Below are positions 1 through 8,854 of a DNA stretch of 64,000 nt, piece by piece. The first letter of the stretch is position 1. Each line of letters begins with the position of its first letter. Source of the stretch: Acidobacteriota bacterium (GTDB lineage Bacteria; Acidobacteriota; Terriglobia; Acidiferrales; UBA7541); the NCBI GenBank assembly GCA_013289955.1, contig JABCYZ010000016.1, forward strand, positions 1-64,000. Direction: 5' to 3'. Both the position numbers and the translations under genes were made by a program. The notes beneath the pieces are model-generated. The model ran no database searches and had not been told where the DNA came from. It was given only the letters and a program-made list of their open reading frames with translations.

Positions 1-48
1 CCGGACCTGGGATCGAACAAGAAACATCTAAGGAATTTTGGCCGATGA
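1..48 (+). CDS. 3' end of an upstream small gene, probable antitoxin of the PIN toxin (partial)
   Basis: The first reading frame is open from the window edge and ends at TGA 46-48, giving a 15-residue tail (PDLGSNKKHLRNFGR). This stop overlaps the ATG of the PIN-domain gene as ATGA, the usual coupling of a VapB-type antitoxin to its VapC toxin. Only the tail is visible, so calling it an antitoxin is inference from position and overlap. Confidence 0.5.
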   Translation, partial: PDLGSNKKHLRNFGR

Positions 49-485
49 GGCCGGTCCTGCTCGACACAGGTTTCATCGTTGCGCTGCTCGACCGCAGCGA
101 GAATTTTCACAAGACGTGCGCTCAGGCGGTTCGAGAAGTAGAGACGCCGCTGGTCACTTGTGAGGCCGTCATTACAGAGAGTTGCTATTTGTTACGGAAC
201 TTGTCGGGCGCGCCGGAGGCGGTGATCGAGAACATCACCGCCGGGATTTTCCAAGTTCCTTTTCAGCTTTCTCGAGACACTGCTGGTGTCAAGCAAATAC
301 TGCGAAAATACAAGGACCGGAAGATCGATCTGGCGGATGCCTGTCTGATTCGCTTGGCGGACCACTTTGGGACCGCGGATATTCTGACTCTGGATCAGGA
401 TTTCGCAATCTATCGCTGGGGCAAGAACAAACCGTTTCGCGTGCTGCCCAGGACGGATTTCAACCGGCGAAGAGAAAGTCCCTAG
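45..485 (+). CDS. PIN-domain protein, VapC-like toxin ribonuclease
   Basis: A 146-residue single PIN domain, normal length for the family. The acidic residues expected for Mg2+-dependent RNA cleavage are visible: D7 in LLDTGF, E45 in VITESC, D98 in DLADA, and D117 or D119 in LTLDQDF. VapC proteins usually cleave tRNA or rRNA and are held inactive by the antitoxin encoded just upstream. Here the start codon overlaps the stop of the preceding frame by 4 bases, so the two are probably translated together. A stand-alone PIN nuclease is possible because the partner is cut off by the window edge. Confidence 0.85.
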   Translation: MRPVLLDTGFIVALLDRSENFHKTCAQAVREVETPLVTCEAVITESCYLLRNLSGAPEAVIENITAGIFQVPFQLSRDTAGVKQILRKYKDRKIDLADACLIRLADHFGTADILTLDQDFAIYRWGKNKPFRVLPRTDFNRRRESP

Positions 486-945
486 TTCAACTCGAAAATC
501 TATTGTCAGTTTTAGTTCGCCTCTGAGGCGAGCCGTACTGGATGGTATGAGCTCCCGGATCCCTAAGAGAAGCTCTTTCACTTCGGATCCAGGAGCGACA
601 GAGAGAGTTCGATTCGTGTCAACGAAGGGGAGCTACTTCTTTCTGCTTTGCGTTCAATCACTCGCCGGTGAGGCCATTCCGGGTTTAGAACCGACGAGCA
701 AGCGTCTGGATTGTTCATCGGGAAAACTCCATCCCCGGGTGCTTTATCGAATCCTCTTCTCCGTAATGAGGGGTCGTTTGTAATCTGGGACTCTATTTGG
801 CAATTCCTTCGCGATAGGGGTCAGGTCGATCGCGAACTCAACCAGTTGCGGCTTATCAAACGTTTGCGTCCTTAATGCGGATAAAACTTGGATCGTCCCG
901 AAATCAGTTTATGGGGGTAGAATGGCTGCCACTTGGAAGTAAACC
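486..945. other. Non-coding stretch, no convincing gene
   Basis: About 460 bases between the PIN gene and a small membrane-protein gene. The short open frame at 547-783 has no recognisable domain and an odd composition, and I do not accept it. A sequence at 798-812 (TGGC, then GC ten bases after the GG) loosely resembles a -24/-12 sigma-54 promoter, but the match in the -12 box is imperfect. Nothing else stands out. Confidence 0.4.
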
Positions 946-1272
946 ATGGACTACCCAGCCTGGGTCTTTGGTCTCATAGCTTTCATCCTCTTTGGCCTTC
1001 CCATTCCATTTTCTGTTTTTGTACTGGCAATCAGCCCGGCCAAAGGTCAAACGATCAAGCGAATGTTTCTGGTATTCATATCGGTAGCCCCCGCGATTGT
1101 GGTCGTAGGTGTGTTTGCCGCGCGGCTATTAGCATCACACGCCGTTGCAAGGCTTACCGGAATGTTGTGCGTTCCTGTGGCCCTACTTGCTGCGGCATTC
1201 GCGGGATTGCACCACGCCCGCAGGTTGCGGAGCCGAGGGTTCGATTTTCCTTCCGTTACGACCCGCAATTGA
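946..1272 (+). CDS. Small hypothetical membrane protein
   Basis: A 108-residue protein starting MDYPAWVFGLIAFILFGLPI, with three likely membrane segments (about residues 5-28, 38-60 and 66-86) and a basic C-terminus. I recognise no family. The start ATG has only weak purine-rich sequence upstream. The hydrophobic pattern makes a real protein likely, but there is no operon partner: the multicopper oxidase gene downstream is on the other strand and converges towards it. Confidence 0.5.
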   Translation: MDYPAWVFGLIAFILFGLPIPFSVFVLAISPAKGQTIKRMFLVFISVAPAIVVVGVFAARLLASHAVARLTGMLCVPVALLAAAFAGLHHARRLRSRGFDFPSVTTRN

Positions 1273-1582
1273 AGACGTCTGGCCCAGACTGACGGATTTG
1301 GACAGCCATGCTGTGGCTTGTGACCAGGGGCAGCCAAGCCGCCAGCGCAAGCGGGCTTAGCCTTGCCTTCGGCGGTTTCCTGGCACGCATAGCCGGTCAC
1401 CTGAAAACTGGGATCGAATCCACCGGTAACCGCTCCTAGCCACCTGGCTCTACCCTTCCAACTTACGCGAGGATAGACTTGGGAGGCCTTCTGAGAAGAC
1501 CCAGCCTCCAAGAATGCGGATCCACAAGACCGCTTTCGCGCTACGCTCAGCCCGAGCCGAGGCCTGCTCTTACGTCCCCCGT
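1273..1582. other. Intergenic stretch between convergent genes
   Basis: About 310 bases between the small membrane protein and the end of the multicopper oxidase gene. Short open frames on both strands here have no protein-like features. I see no T-tailed hairpin. Confidence 0.4.
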
Positions 1583-3094
1583 TCACACGTAATCGAACAA
1601 CGTCATGAACCCAAAATCCATATGCAGTTGCTGGTGGCAATGAAACAGCGTCAGTCCGGGATTGTCCGCCGTGAAGTCGACTTCCACTTCCTGATAGCCG
1701 CCGACCATGACGACATCCTTCATGACGCCCGCCAAGGATTTCCCCGCAATTTTGGTGACTTCGAAGCTGTGCCGGTGTAGATGGATCGGATGAATGTCGT
1801 CGCTGCCATTGCGCATCCGCAGGCGGTAGCGCCTGCCCTCGCGCAAGTGGAAAGTGGCGCTCATCGCATCGCTCGTAAACACTTTGTCGTTTATGGCCCA
1901 GAGGTTGAACCCGCGGTCCGCTGCGTTTTGCTTCGTAAACGTCATATCAATCACTTCGTCGGGCTCGGGGGCGATTGTGTTCGGTTTCGCGAAACGCGCA
2001 TAGTTCCAGTGAAAAGGTTTCGGCGGCGTCCACACGGGCTGTCCTTTTCGTCCGGCATACTCCACCACAATCCCCATGCCGTGGCCGCGGTCATCGTCCG
2101 CAAGATCACCCATGACCCATACGCCCGGATGATTCATCTCGACCACGGCGCAGATTCTTTCCGCGGTCCCGAGCCACAGCACGGGGACTTCGGCGGGCGT
2201 CGGGACGGAGTTGCCGTCGAGCGCGACGACTTTGAAAGAGTGTCCCGGCAGCGCCAGGCTGCGAATCTCCGTTGCGCTGCCGTTCAGTATGTGAAATAGC
2301 ACCCGCTCGCCCCGTTTCACTCGCACAGGTTCGCCATGCCCCAACATGCGCCCGTTGATAGTGAAGTAGCGGTAACCCACCTCGTAGCCGTGCGGCATCC
2401 CTTTCGCGAGTGATGCTTTCATCGAGGATTCCCCGGCCGTTTCCAGTTCTTTGACTCGCGTGGCCGGAGCCAGAAAATCCTGGGCCATGTCTCCGCCCTG
2501 ACTGAGCGACGGCTCGAACTCTTTGAGAACGAGGAATACCTCCTTGTCGTAGCTCCCCGGCTCATGCCTCGGATCGATATAGACCGGACCAGCCTGGCCG
2601 CTGTATTGTCCCGAGTGAAGATCGGCACCCCCGCGATTGTGCGTGTGATAGAAACGGAAACCCGCAGGCCGGGGAGTAATGTAGATGCGGCGCATGCCAT
2701 GTGCCGGGATAAAAGGCGTGCCCTCTTCGGCTGCACCGTCCACGTCGGTCGAAACCATCTGGCCGTGCCAATGCAGTTGCTCGGGAGTGTCCGTGTTGTT
2801 GTACACGTCGACCGTTTCGGCCTGACCTTCCTTGAACCGCAACAGTGGACCGGGGAATTGGCCGTTGTAGCTGATCGCTGAAATGACGCGCTTTGGCGCT
2901 ATCTCAATCGCACTTGCTTCGATACGCAGGGTATGGGCTGGGGGGCCGGTTTCGGGCTGCGTCGAAGGTGGTCCGCAGGATCGTGGAGCGAAGAGCGCGG
3001 GCCATCTGACCGAAGGTCCGAAACCGAATAAACCAGCGCCTGCTGCGCCCGCTATCTTGAGAAAGCGCCGACGAGATGTAACTCCCTTGCGCAC
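1583..3094 (-). CDS. Tat-exported multicopper oxidase (laccase type)
   Basis: A 503-residue protein beginning with a twin-arginine signal (SRRRFLKIAGAAGAG), so exported folded to the periplasm. The four copper-ligand motifs of the three-cupredoxin family are present: LHWHGQ, FYHTHN, HPIHLHRH, and a C-terminal HCHQQLHMDFGFM. The last carries the type-1 copper Cys with Met as likely axial ligand. The enzyme should couple one-electron oxidation of a phenolic, metal or other substrate to O2 reduction; the substrate cannot be told. The start is GTG at 3094, chosen because it places the RR motif near the N-terminus. It is transcribed divergently from the sigma-54 activator gene, with about 245 bases between them, so that region probably holds both promoters. 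Confidence 0.9.
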   Translation of the reverse strand: MRKGVTSRRRFLKIAGAAGAGLFGFGPSVRWPALFAPRSCGPPSTQPETGPPAHTLRIEASAIEIAPKRVISAISYNGQFPGPLLRFKEGQAETVDVYNNTDTPEQLHWHGQMVSTDVDGAAEEGTPFIPAHGMRRIYITPRPAGFRFYHTHNRGGADLHSGQYSGQAGPVYIDPRHEPGSYDKEVFLVLKEFEPSLSQGGDMAQDFLAPATRVKELETAGESSMKASLAKGMPHGYEVGYRYFTINGRMLGHGEPVRVKRGERVLFHILNGSATEIRSLALPGHSFKVVALDGNSVPTPAEVPVLWLGTAERICAVVEMNHPGVWVMGDLADDDRGHGMGIVVEYAGRKGQPVWTPPKPFHWNYARFAKPNTIAPEPDEVIDMTFTKQNAADRGFNLWAINDKVFTSDAMSATFHLREGRRYRLRMRNGSDDIHPIHLHRHSFEVTKIAGKSLAGVMKDVVMVGGYQEVEVDFTADNPGLTLFHCHQQLHMDFGFMTLFDYV

Positions 3095-3339
3095 GAGGCT
3101 GCCATCCTAATTTGGTATCGCGCCTTTATGCAAACGGTTGTTGATTCCGAACACCACGCAGGGGGATCGGAAAATTTGGAAAGCCGCCGCAGCGCTATCT
3201 TTAATATAGCAGCCGTTTAGAGCCGAGTCCGCGTGCGGAATATTTTCGGCTCCCTACGATTCAGCAGTGGTTGTGACTTCCTAGCAACATCCATCATCAA
3301 CTAGGTAGGCGTTCGGGCCTAACAGGCGGCGCTCGGCAT

Positions 3340-4953
3340 ATGGCTATGAGCACAGAATCGGAACTCCAGCGTCAAAAGGAGCGGCTTGAGCTGCTCCTCA
3401 ATCTCACGACCAAAATCACGTCGAGCCTCGAGATCCGGGAGGTCTTGCGGTCGATTGCGGCGAACATACGCGAAGTCATACACGCGGATGCTGTCGTCGT
3501 ATCGCTTCCCGATGCAGCGTCGGGAAAATCCAGAGTAATTGCTGTGGATTTTCCGCATGGCAAGGGGGCGGTGAAGGAAGAGGTGACGGTCACATTAAGC
3601 CCCGTTAATAAGAAAGCCATGGACACCTTGAAGCCTGTGGTGATTTGCGCGCGGGAACGTGAAGAACTCGCGGCCGAGGCCTATGAAATTGTTGCTGCCG
3701 AAGGCATAAAAGCCATTTGCCTTATTCCACTTGTAAATCGCGGCCGGGTCCTCGGAACCCTGTCGATCTCGCGGACGACAGAGGCTCCGTTTGTCCCGGA
3801 GGATGTCGATTTCCTCAGCCGGGCGTCAGGGCAGATAGCCATCGCCATTGAAAACGCATTGGCATACCGGGAAATTTCCGGACTCAAGGACAAGCTCGCC
3901 CAGGAGAAACTCTATCTGGAAGAGGAATTTCGCAGCGAGATGGGCTTTGAGCAAATCATTGGGAACAGCAAAACGCTAAAGCACGTTTTGCAACAGGTTG
4001 AAACAGTTGCCCCCAGCGATTCCACGGTTCTGTTGCTTGGAGAAACCGGCACGGGAAAGGAGTTGATTGCTCGTGCGATTCACGACCGCAGCCGTCGGGT
4101 GAAGCGCACTTTTGTGAAGCTGAATTGCGCGGCGATACCGACCGGGCTGCTGGAAAGCGAGCTGTTTGGACACGAAAAGGGAGCGTTCACGGGAGCCATC
4201 AGCCAAAAGATCGGCCGGCTGGAACTAGCCGACCAGGGCACCCTGTTCCTGGATGAGGTGGGAGACATCCCGATGGAAATCCAGCCGAAGCTGCTGCGCG
4301 CTTTACAGGAGAGGGAATTTGAGCGGCTGGGAGCGACCCACACCCGAAAAGTGAATGTGCGCCTGATCGCCGCTACCAACCGCAATCTGGAAAAGATGAT
4401 TGCAGATCGAGAATTCCGGAGCGATCTGTACTATCGCCTGAACGTATTCCCAATCCGAATTCCGCCCTTGAGAGAACGTAAGGACGACATCGCCCTGCTG
4501 GTTAGCTATTTTGTCCAAAAGTTTTCAAAGCAAATGCAAAAGAAGGTCGATGCGGTTCCCGCGGCCGTAATGAAGGGGCTGATGGCCTGGGACTGGCCCG
4601 GCAATATTCGTGAACTTGAGAATTTCATCGAGCGCGCGGTCATCGTGACGCGTGGCAGCTCGCTTGAGGCTCCGGTCGGAGAACTGCGAAAGGCGAACAA
4701 CGGCCTACCTGCTCCCGGTGTCGTCGAGGAATACCGACAAAGCGCTGGAGAAAATGCCGATTCGCGGGATGACAACACCGGTGTTGCCGAGGAATACAGA
4801 AGGAAGCAGCGCGAAGAGATAATACGGGCGCTGTCCGAATGCAGGGGGCGCGTCGGTGGTGCTGATGGCGCTGCCGTGCGGCTGGGAATTAATCGCACAA
4901 CGCTCCTTTCCCGAATGAAAAAATTTCGTATCCACGCCAAGCAGTACGCTTAA
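3340..4953 (+). CDS. Sigma-54-dependent transcriptional activator with GAF sensor domain
   Basis: A 537-residue bacterial enhancer-binding protein with an N-terminal coil and GAF domain (about 10-175), an AAA+ domain (about 203-430) and a C-terminal Fis-type helix-turn-helix (about 495-533). Visible motifs are Walker A GETGTGKE (234-241), the sigma-54 contact loop GAFTGA (281-286) and Walker B TLFLDEVGDI (301-310). The architecture resembles FhlA/NorR regulators, where the GAF domain senses a small ligand. An in-frame ATG two codons downstream is an alternative start. A good -24/-12 promoter lies about 135 bases past its stop, in front of the sigma factor/efflux operon, so that operon is the likely target. 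Confidence 0.9.
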   Translation: MAMSTESELQRQKERLELLLNLTTKITSSLEIREVLRSIAANIREVIHADAVVVSLPDAASGKSRVIAVDFPHGKGAVKEEVTVTLSPVNKKAMDTLKPVVICAREREELAAEAYEIVAAEGIKAICLIPLVNRGRVLGTLSISRTTEAPFVPEDVDFLSRASGQIAIAIENALAYREISGLKDKLAQEKLYLEEEFRSEMGFEQIIGNSKTLKHVLQQVETVAPSDSTVLLLGETGTGKELIARAIHDRSRRVKRTFVKLNCAAIPTGLLESELFGHEKGAFTGAISQKIGRLELADQGTLFLDEVGDIPMEIQPKLLRALQEREFERLGATHTRKVNVRLIAATNRNLEKMIADREFRSDLYYRLNVFPIRIPPLRERKDDIALLVSYFVQKFSKQMQKKVDAVPAAVMKGLMAWDWPGNIRELENFIERAVIVTRGSSLEAPVGELRKANNGLPAPGVVEEYRQSAGENADSRDDNTGVAEEYRRKQREEIIRALSECRGRVGGADGAAVRLGINRTTLLSRMKKFRIHAKQYA

Positions 4954-4991
4954 TCTCGGGGGGCCCGTTAGCCGTACCCTCACCCGTAGCC

Positions 4992-5038
4992 TCGACAGTT
5001 TCGACGCTTTCAACTTCTTCGACATCGACACCTTCGAC
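4992..5038 (+). repeat. Cluster of TCGAC repeats, possible activator binding sites
   Basis: TCGAC occurs at 4992, 5001, 5019, 5025 and 5034, and TCAAC at 5010, so the first four units are spaced exactly 9 bases apart. The cluster ends about 50 bases upstream of the predicted -24 element at 5088, a typical distance for enhancer sites of sigma-54 activators. Function is inferred from position only. Confidence 0.4.
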
Positions 5039-5087
5039 TCCTGGCGGTCTTCTCCTGAAAATTCAGCGACTTACGGCTCCGCACGTT

Positions 5088-5102
5088 TGGCTGAGGCCTT
5101 GC
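5088..5102 (+). promoter_or_regulatory. Predicted sigma-54 (-24/-12) promoter for the ECF sigma/efflux operon
   Basis: TGGC at 5088-5091 and TTGC at 5099-5102 place GG and GC exactly 10 bases apart, the invariant spacing of sigma-54 promoters (consensus TGGCACG-N4-TTGC). Both core tetramers match perfectly; the bases between are less conserved. Transcription would start near 5114, leaving a leader of about 70 bases before the ATG at 5183. The gene just upstream encodes a sigma-54 activator, which supports the call. Confidence 0.6.
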
Positions 5103-5182
5103 CTTTATCCGATGCGTAGCGAAAAGGCGGTTTTCCAGCGGTTTCGCCTTTCGCTGCCACCTAGCTCATCAGGAGGCTCGCT

Positions 5183-5863
5183 ATGAAGCATAAGGCAGGA
5201 CCAGCTATCGCTTGGGTGAGTGATCCCGCGGGCGAACGAACGCTCGTAGTCGCCGCCAAAAACGGAGACGAACAGGCGTTTGAAACCCTGTTCAAACGTT
5301 ACCAGCGAAAGACCTTCGCCGTTGTGCTGCGGTACACACGCGTGGTCGAGGACGCGGAAGACATCGTTCAGCAGAGCTTCTGCAAGGCTTTCCTGCATTT
5401 GTGCCAGTTCGAAGGAGAATCCTCCTTCTCCACCTGGTTGACGCGCATCGCCATCAACGAAGCGCTTATGTTCCTGCGACGCATAGGTGCGGTGCGCGAG
5501 GTATCCCTCGACGATGATCGCGATCCACAAGCAAGTGCAGCCGGGTTGGGGATACCGGACTCAAGTGCCGACCCGGAAACCCGCTGCTCGCAGCGAGAGG
5601 AAGTGCGGATTCTTTCGAAGGCAGTTCGGAATCTGCGCCCGAGGCTGCGCACAACAATCGCCTTGAGGGAACTTCGCGAGTTGTCAACAAGCGAGACGGC
5701 TCGTCGCATGGGGCTCTCGGTCGGGGCCGTCAAAGCGCGCATCTTTCGCGGGAAGAGGGAACTCCGCCGGGAATTGGCTTCTTATCTAAAGCCCGCCAGA
5801 AAGCCCAGGACAGGTACCGCCCGGCACATCCCCCGACCTCTGGCTGACGCTTCCGGTTTCTGA
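5183..5863 (+). CDS. ECF-family RNA polymerase sigma factor
   Basis: A 226-residue sigma-70-family protein. Region 2 is visible at about 25-100, including the -10-recognition stretch DAEDIVQQSFCKAF, and region 4 at about 148-205 with the helix-turn-helix STSETARRMGLSVGAVKARI. An ideal AGGAGG lies 6 bases before the ATG. The next gene follows after 10 bases, so this is the first gene of an operon with a tripartite efflux pump. No classical anti-sigma gene is adjacent. The following protein instead starts with a STAS-like domain, a fold usually found in anti-sigma antagonists. A sigma-54 promoter driving a sigma-70-type factor would make a two-step cascade. Confidence 0.88.
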   Translation: MKHKAGPAIAWVSDPAGERTLVVAAKNGDEQAFETLFKRYQRKTFAVVLRYTRVVEDAEDIVQQSFCKAFLHLCQFEGESSFSTWLTRIAINEALMFLRRIGAVREVSLDDDRDPQASAAGLGIPDSSADPETRCSQREEVRILSKAVRNLRPRLRTTIALRELRELSTSETARRMGLSVGAVKARIFRGKRELRRELASYLKPARKPRTGTARHIPRPLADASGF

Positions 5864-5873
5864 GGAAAACACC

Positions 5874-7541
5874 ATGTTGAAGATCAGCTTTAGCGAAACA
5901 CCTGCGGAAGAGAGATGGATTCTGGCTGGGCGCCTCGGTGGGGCCTGGGTTCGGGAACTGAGAGCGAGCTGGAAGAAGAACCACCAAACCGGCAAGGAGC
6001 GTGCGTGCATCGTGGATCTGAAAGAAGTCACATTTATCGACAAGACCGGCGAGAAACTGCTGCGCGCGTTGCGCAGCGAAGGTGCGCAGTTCATTTCGGG
6101 CGGTTGCTATGTCCGGCACATTGTCGAGCAGCTGAAGGTCCGGCGGAAACGCAAGATTCCGAATCTGCTGGCTTCCTTTCTTGTCGTGTTTCTCTTGGTG
6201 GTGTTCGACGCGACAGGAACAAGAGGGCAAAACACAACGGTGTTGGGAAGCGTGCCGAGCGGTCCGGCCAGCGATGCGCTTGTCCAGTTGACTCTCCGGG
6301 ACGCCATCAAGATGGCATTGAGCTACAACCTGGGAGCAATCGAAAGCGGACAAAACGCCCAAATTGCCCGCGGTCAGCGGCTACTCGCGCTCAGCAATCT
6401 GCTGCCACAACTCAGCGCCGGCGCTTCGGAGAACGTCCAGCAGGTGAACCTCGGGACCTTCGGGCTCAACGGGCTAAAGATAGGAATTCCCATCGTTGTT
6501 GGACCGTTCGCCTACAGCTCGGTGGATGCAAGCGTGAGTCAAACGCTGTTCAGCTATGAATCCATCCAGCGGTTTCGCGCAGCCCGCACTGCAGAACAGG
6601 CTTCCCAACTCAGCTATCAGGACATTCTCGATGTGGTCACGCTCACTGTCGGCAACGCCTATTTGCGGATCATCGAGGCAGACTCTCGAATCAAGGCGCA
6701 AGAGGCGCAGGTGCAGAATGCGAGAGCCCTATACGATCGCGCGGCCGATCAGGTAGAGGCTGGTACGGCTCCACGAATCGACGCAACACGCACCGCAGTT
6801 CAGGTGCACACCGAGGAGTACAACCTAAGCATAGCCCGCAACAACTTCGCGGTCGCAAAACTAGCGCTTGGACGCGCGATCGGATTGCCGCTGGGGCAGC
6901 AGTTTGAGCTGGCCGACACACTCCCATATTCCGACATCACCCCGCTGAGCGTCGACGACGCCCTGGAAATTGCGTTCAAATCGCGCGGCGATTTCCGCTC
7001 TGCTCTCGATTCCCAAAAAGCTGCTGCGCAAACTCTTTCGGCCAGGAAAGGCGAACGGTATCCGACGGTGGCGGTTAACGGCAGCTACGGCGATATGGGA
7101 CCGACGTTCGGCAACTCGCATGGAGATTTCACGTTTCAGGCGGGGATCAGGGTTCCCCTCTTCACCGGCGGACGGATTAAAGGGGATATCACGCAAGCTG
7201 AAGCAGAATTGCGTCAAAGAAAGGCCGAATCTGAAAACATCCGCGGGCAGATTGACCAGGACGTTCGCACCGCTCTTCTCAACCTGAATGCCGCGAAAGA
7301 ACAGGTTGAAGTCGCCAAGCAAAATGTCGAGCTTGCCAATGAGAGCCTTGCCCGGTCGAAGGATCGCTTCACTTCTGGAGTAAGTGACAGTGTTGAAGTC
7401 GTCCAGGCCGAGCAGGCTCTCGCCAGCGCCAACGATCAATACATAACGAGTCTTTACAACCACAACTTTGCCAAGCTCTCACTCGCTCGCGCTCTGGGCG
7501 TAGCGCGCAGCAGCTACAGCGAATACCTCGGAGGCAGGTAA
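5874..7541 (+). CDS. STAS-like domain fused to a TolC-family outer-membrane efflux protein
   Basis: A 555-residue open frame. Residues 1-85 resemble a STAS domain (CIVDLKEVTFIDKTGEKLLRAL is the strand-helix signature, given here in 22 residues split as CIVDLKEVTF and IDKTGEKLLRAL). Next comes a basic-hydrophobic stretch like a signal peptide (about 91-118, NLLASFLVVFLLVVF). The rest is a TolC-type outer-membrane factor with two repeats of amphipathic helices. No ATG, GTG or TTG lies between the STAS part and the hydrophobic stretch, so a separately started TolC is not available from usual codons. TolC proteins form the outer-membrane exit duct of the pump encoded by the next two genes. The next gene starts at TAATG, overlapping this stop. 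A lost stop between two ancestral genes is an alternative. Confidence 0.8.
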   Translation: MLKISFSETPAEERWILAGRLGGAWVRELRASWKKNHQTGKERACIVDLKEVTFIDKTGEKLLRALRSEGAQFISGGCYVRHIVEQLKVRRKRKIPNLLASFLVVFLLVVFDATGTRGQNTTVLGSVPSGPASDALVQLTLRDAIKMALSYNLGAIESGQNAQIARGQRLLALSNLLPQLSAGASENVQQVNLGTFGLNGLKIGIPIVVGPFAYSSVDASVSQTLFSYESIQRFRAARTAEQASQLSYQDILDVVTLTVGNAYLRIIEADSRIKAQEAQVQNARALYDRAADQVEAGTAPRIDATRTAVQVHTEEYNLSIARNNFAVAKLALGRAIGLPLGQQFELADTLPYSDITPLSVDDALEIAFKSRGDFRSALDSQKAAAQTLSARKGERYPTVAVNGSYGDMGPTFGNSHGDFTFQAGIRVPLFTGGRIKGDITQAEAELRQRKAESENIRGQIDQDVRTALLNLNAAKEQVEVAKQNVELANESLARSKDRFTSGVSDSVEVVQAEQALASANDQYITSLYNHNFAKLSLARALGVARSSYSEYLGGR

Positions 7542-8854
7542 TGTCGAATAGCGATCACATCAGAACCAAACATTCTGCAGTCGTGGAGGAGGAAATTCCC
7601 ATTTCGGTGGAATCTCAACAGCCTTCCCAGGCTTTGCCCGAAGGCGGCGGCAAACTCAATCGAATTCTTCATGGCCTTCAGGAGCACCCATCAAAGGCCG
7701 CCGCCGGGGCTCTTCTGGCATTGGCGATCCTGATCGTCAGCGCATATCTCGTCCGCAACGCATTTCTCTACGAAGACACCGACGATGCGCAGGTGGACGG
7801 GCACGTTATGCCCCTGAGTGCGCGCATCAACGGGCAGGTAATGAATGTGAACTTCGTTGAAGGCCAGCTCGTCCATGAGGGCGATCTCCTCGCAATCATT
7901 GACCCCGCCGATTTCAAGATCGCCGTGATTCAGGCGGAGGCGGCGCTCGCGGACGCGAAAGCCGGCGCCACGAGCTCTCACTGGAACGTGCCAATCACCT
8001 CTGTGACCTCACAAAGCAATCTCGATTCTGCAGACACCGAAGTGGCAAACGCTGAAGCGGGACTTCGGGCAGCCGAGCACAATCACGAGGCAGCCAAGGC
8101 GTCGCTGACACAGGCCGGGGCCATTGCCGCCAGGAGCAACGCAGACCTCGAACGCGCCAAGCAACTCGTCGCAAAAGAAGATATCTCCCGCCAGCAATTT
8201 GATCAGGCGGTGGCTTCCGCAACAGCAAACCAAGCGGCAGCCGCATCGGCCGACGCCGCTGTCAAAGCCGCCGAGCAGGCTGTGCGGCAGGCCGAGGGGA
8301 AACTCCTGCAGGCGAAGGCCGACCTGCGAACAGCCCAGACCGCGCCGCAACACGTGTCCCTGATTCGCGCCCAAGCGGACGCCGCGGATGCGCAAGTCGA
8401 GCAACGCCAGGCTCAGCTGGCCCAGGCACAGCTCAATTTCAGCTACACCATTATTCGCTCGCCGGTTACGGGAATCATTGGAAAGAAGAGCGTTGAAGTG
8501 GGTCAGAACGTGAGCATTGGCCAGGAAATGCTGGAGGTAGTGCCCCTCGATGACATTTGGGTGACCGCCAATTTCAAGGAAACGCAGCTGGAGCATATGC
8601 GGCCCGGGCAGCCGGTGAAAGTCAAGGTGGATGCTTACGGTCGCACGTGGTTTGGGCACGTGACCAATATGGGGGGCGGCACTGGATCTGTTTTCAGTCT
8701 CCTGCCTCCGGAGAACGCAACGGGCAACTATGTGAAGGTCGTGCAGAGGGTTCCAGTGCGGATCGATTTCGATCGCACCGCAGGACGGGACTTCAATCTG
8801 GAGGGCATGCTGAAGCCGGGATTGTCAGCCGTGCCAGAGGTGAAGGTGCGATGA
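7541..8854 (+). CDS. EmrA/HlyD-type membrane-fusion protein of a multidrug efflux pump
   Basis: A 437-residue periplasmic adaptor with one membrane anchor (about 47-70, AAAGALLALAILIVSAYLV). A biotinyl-lipoyl-like half motif follows (DTDDAQVDGHVMPLSARING, typical of EmrA), then a long alanine-rich coiled coil (about 125-290) and the closing lipoyl/beta-barrel half (YTIIRSPVTGIIGKKSVEVG). It should bridge the inner-membrane transporter encoded next with the TolC protein encoded before. The start overlaps the TolC stop, and its own stop overlaps the transporter start as ATGA, so the three pump parts are translationally coupled. Confidence 0.92.
   Translation: MSNSDHIRTKHSAVVEEEIPISVESQQPSQALPEGGGKLNRILHGLQEHPSKAAAGALLALAILIVSAYLVRNAFLYEDTDDAQVDGHVMPLSARINGQVMNVNFVEGQLVHEGDLLAIIDPADFKIAVIQAEAALADAKAGATSSHWNVPITSVTSQSNLDSADTEVANAEAGLRAAEHNHEAAKASLTQAGAIAARSNADLERAKQLVAKEDISRQQFDQAVASATANQAAAASADAAVKAAEQAVRQAEGKLLQAKADLRTAQTAPQHVSLIRAQADAADAQVEQRQAQLAQAQLNFSYTIIRSPVTGIIGKKSVEVGQNVSIGQEMLEVVPLDDIWVTANFKETQLEHMRPGQPVKVKVDAYGRTWFGHVTNMGGGTGSVFSLLPPENATGNYVKVVQRVPVRIDFDRTAGRDFNLEGMLKPGLSAVPEVKVR

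Noticed and set aside
547..783. 78-codon plus-strand frame after the PIN gene
   Set aside because: No family, no ribosome site and unlikely residue pattern.
8557..8850. Upstream extension of the MFS transporter frame
   Set aside because: It lies out of frame inside the adaptor gene; the ATG at 8851 overlaps the adaptor stop and starts a normal DHA2 protein.
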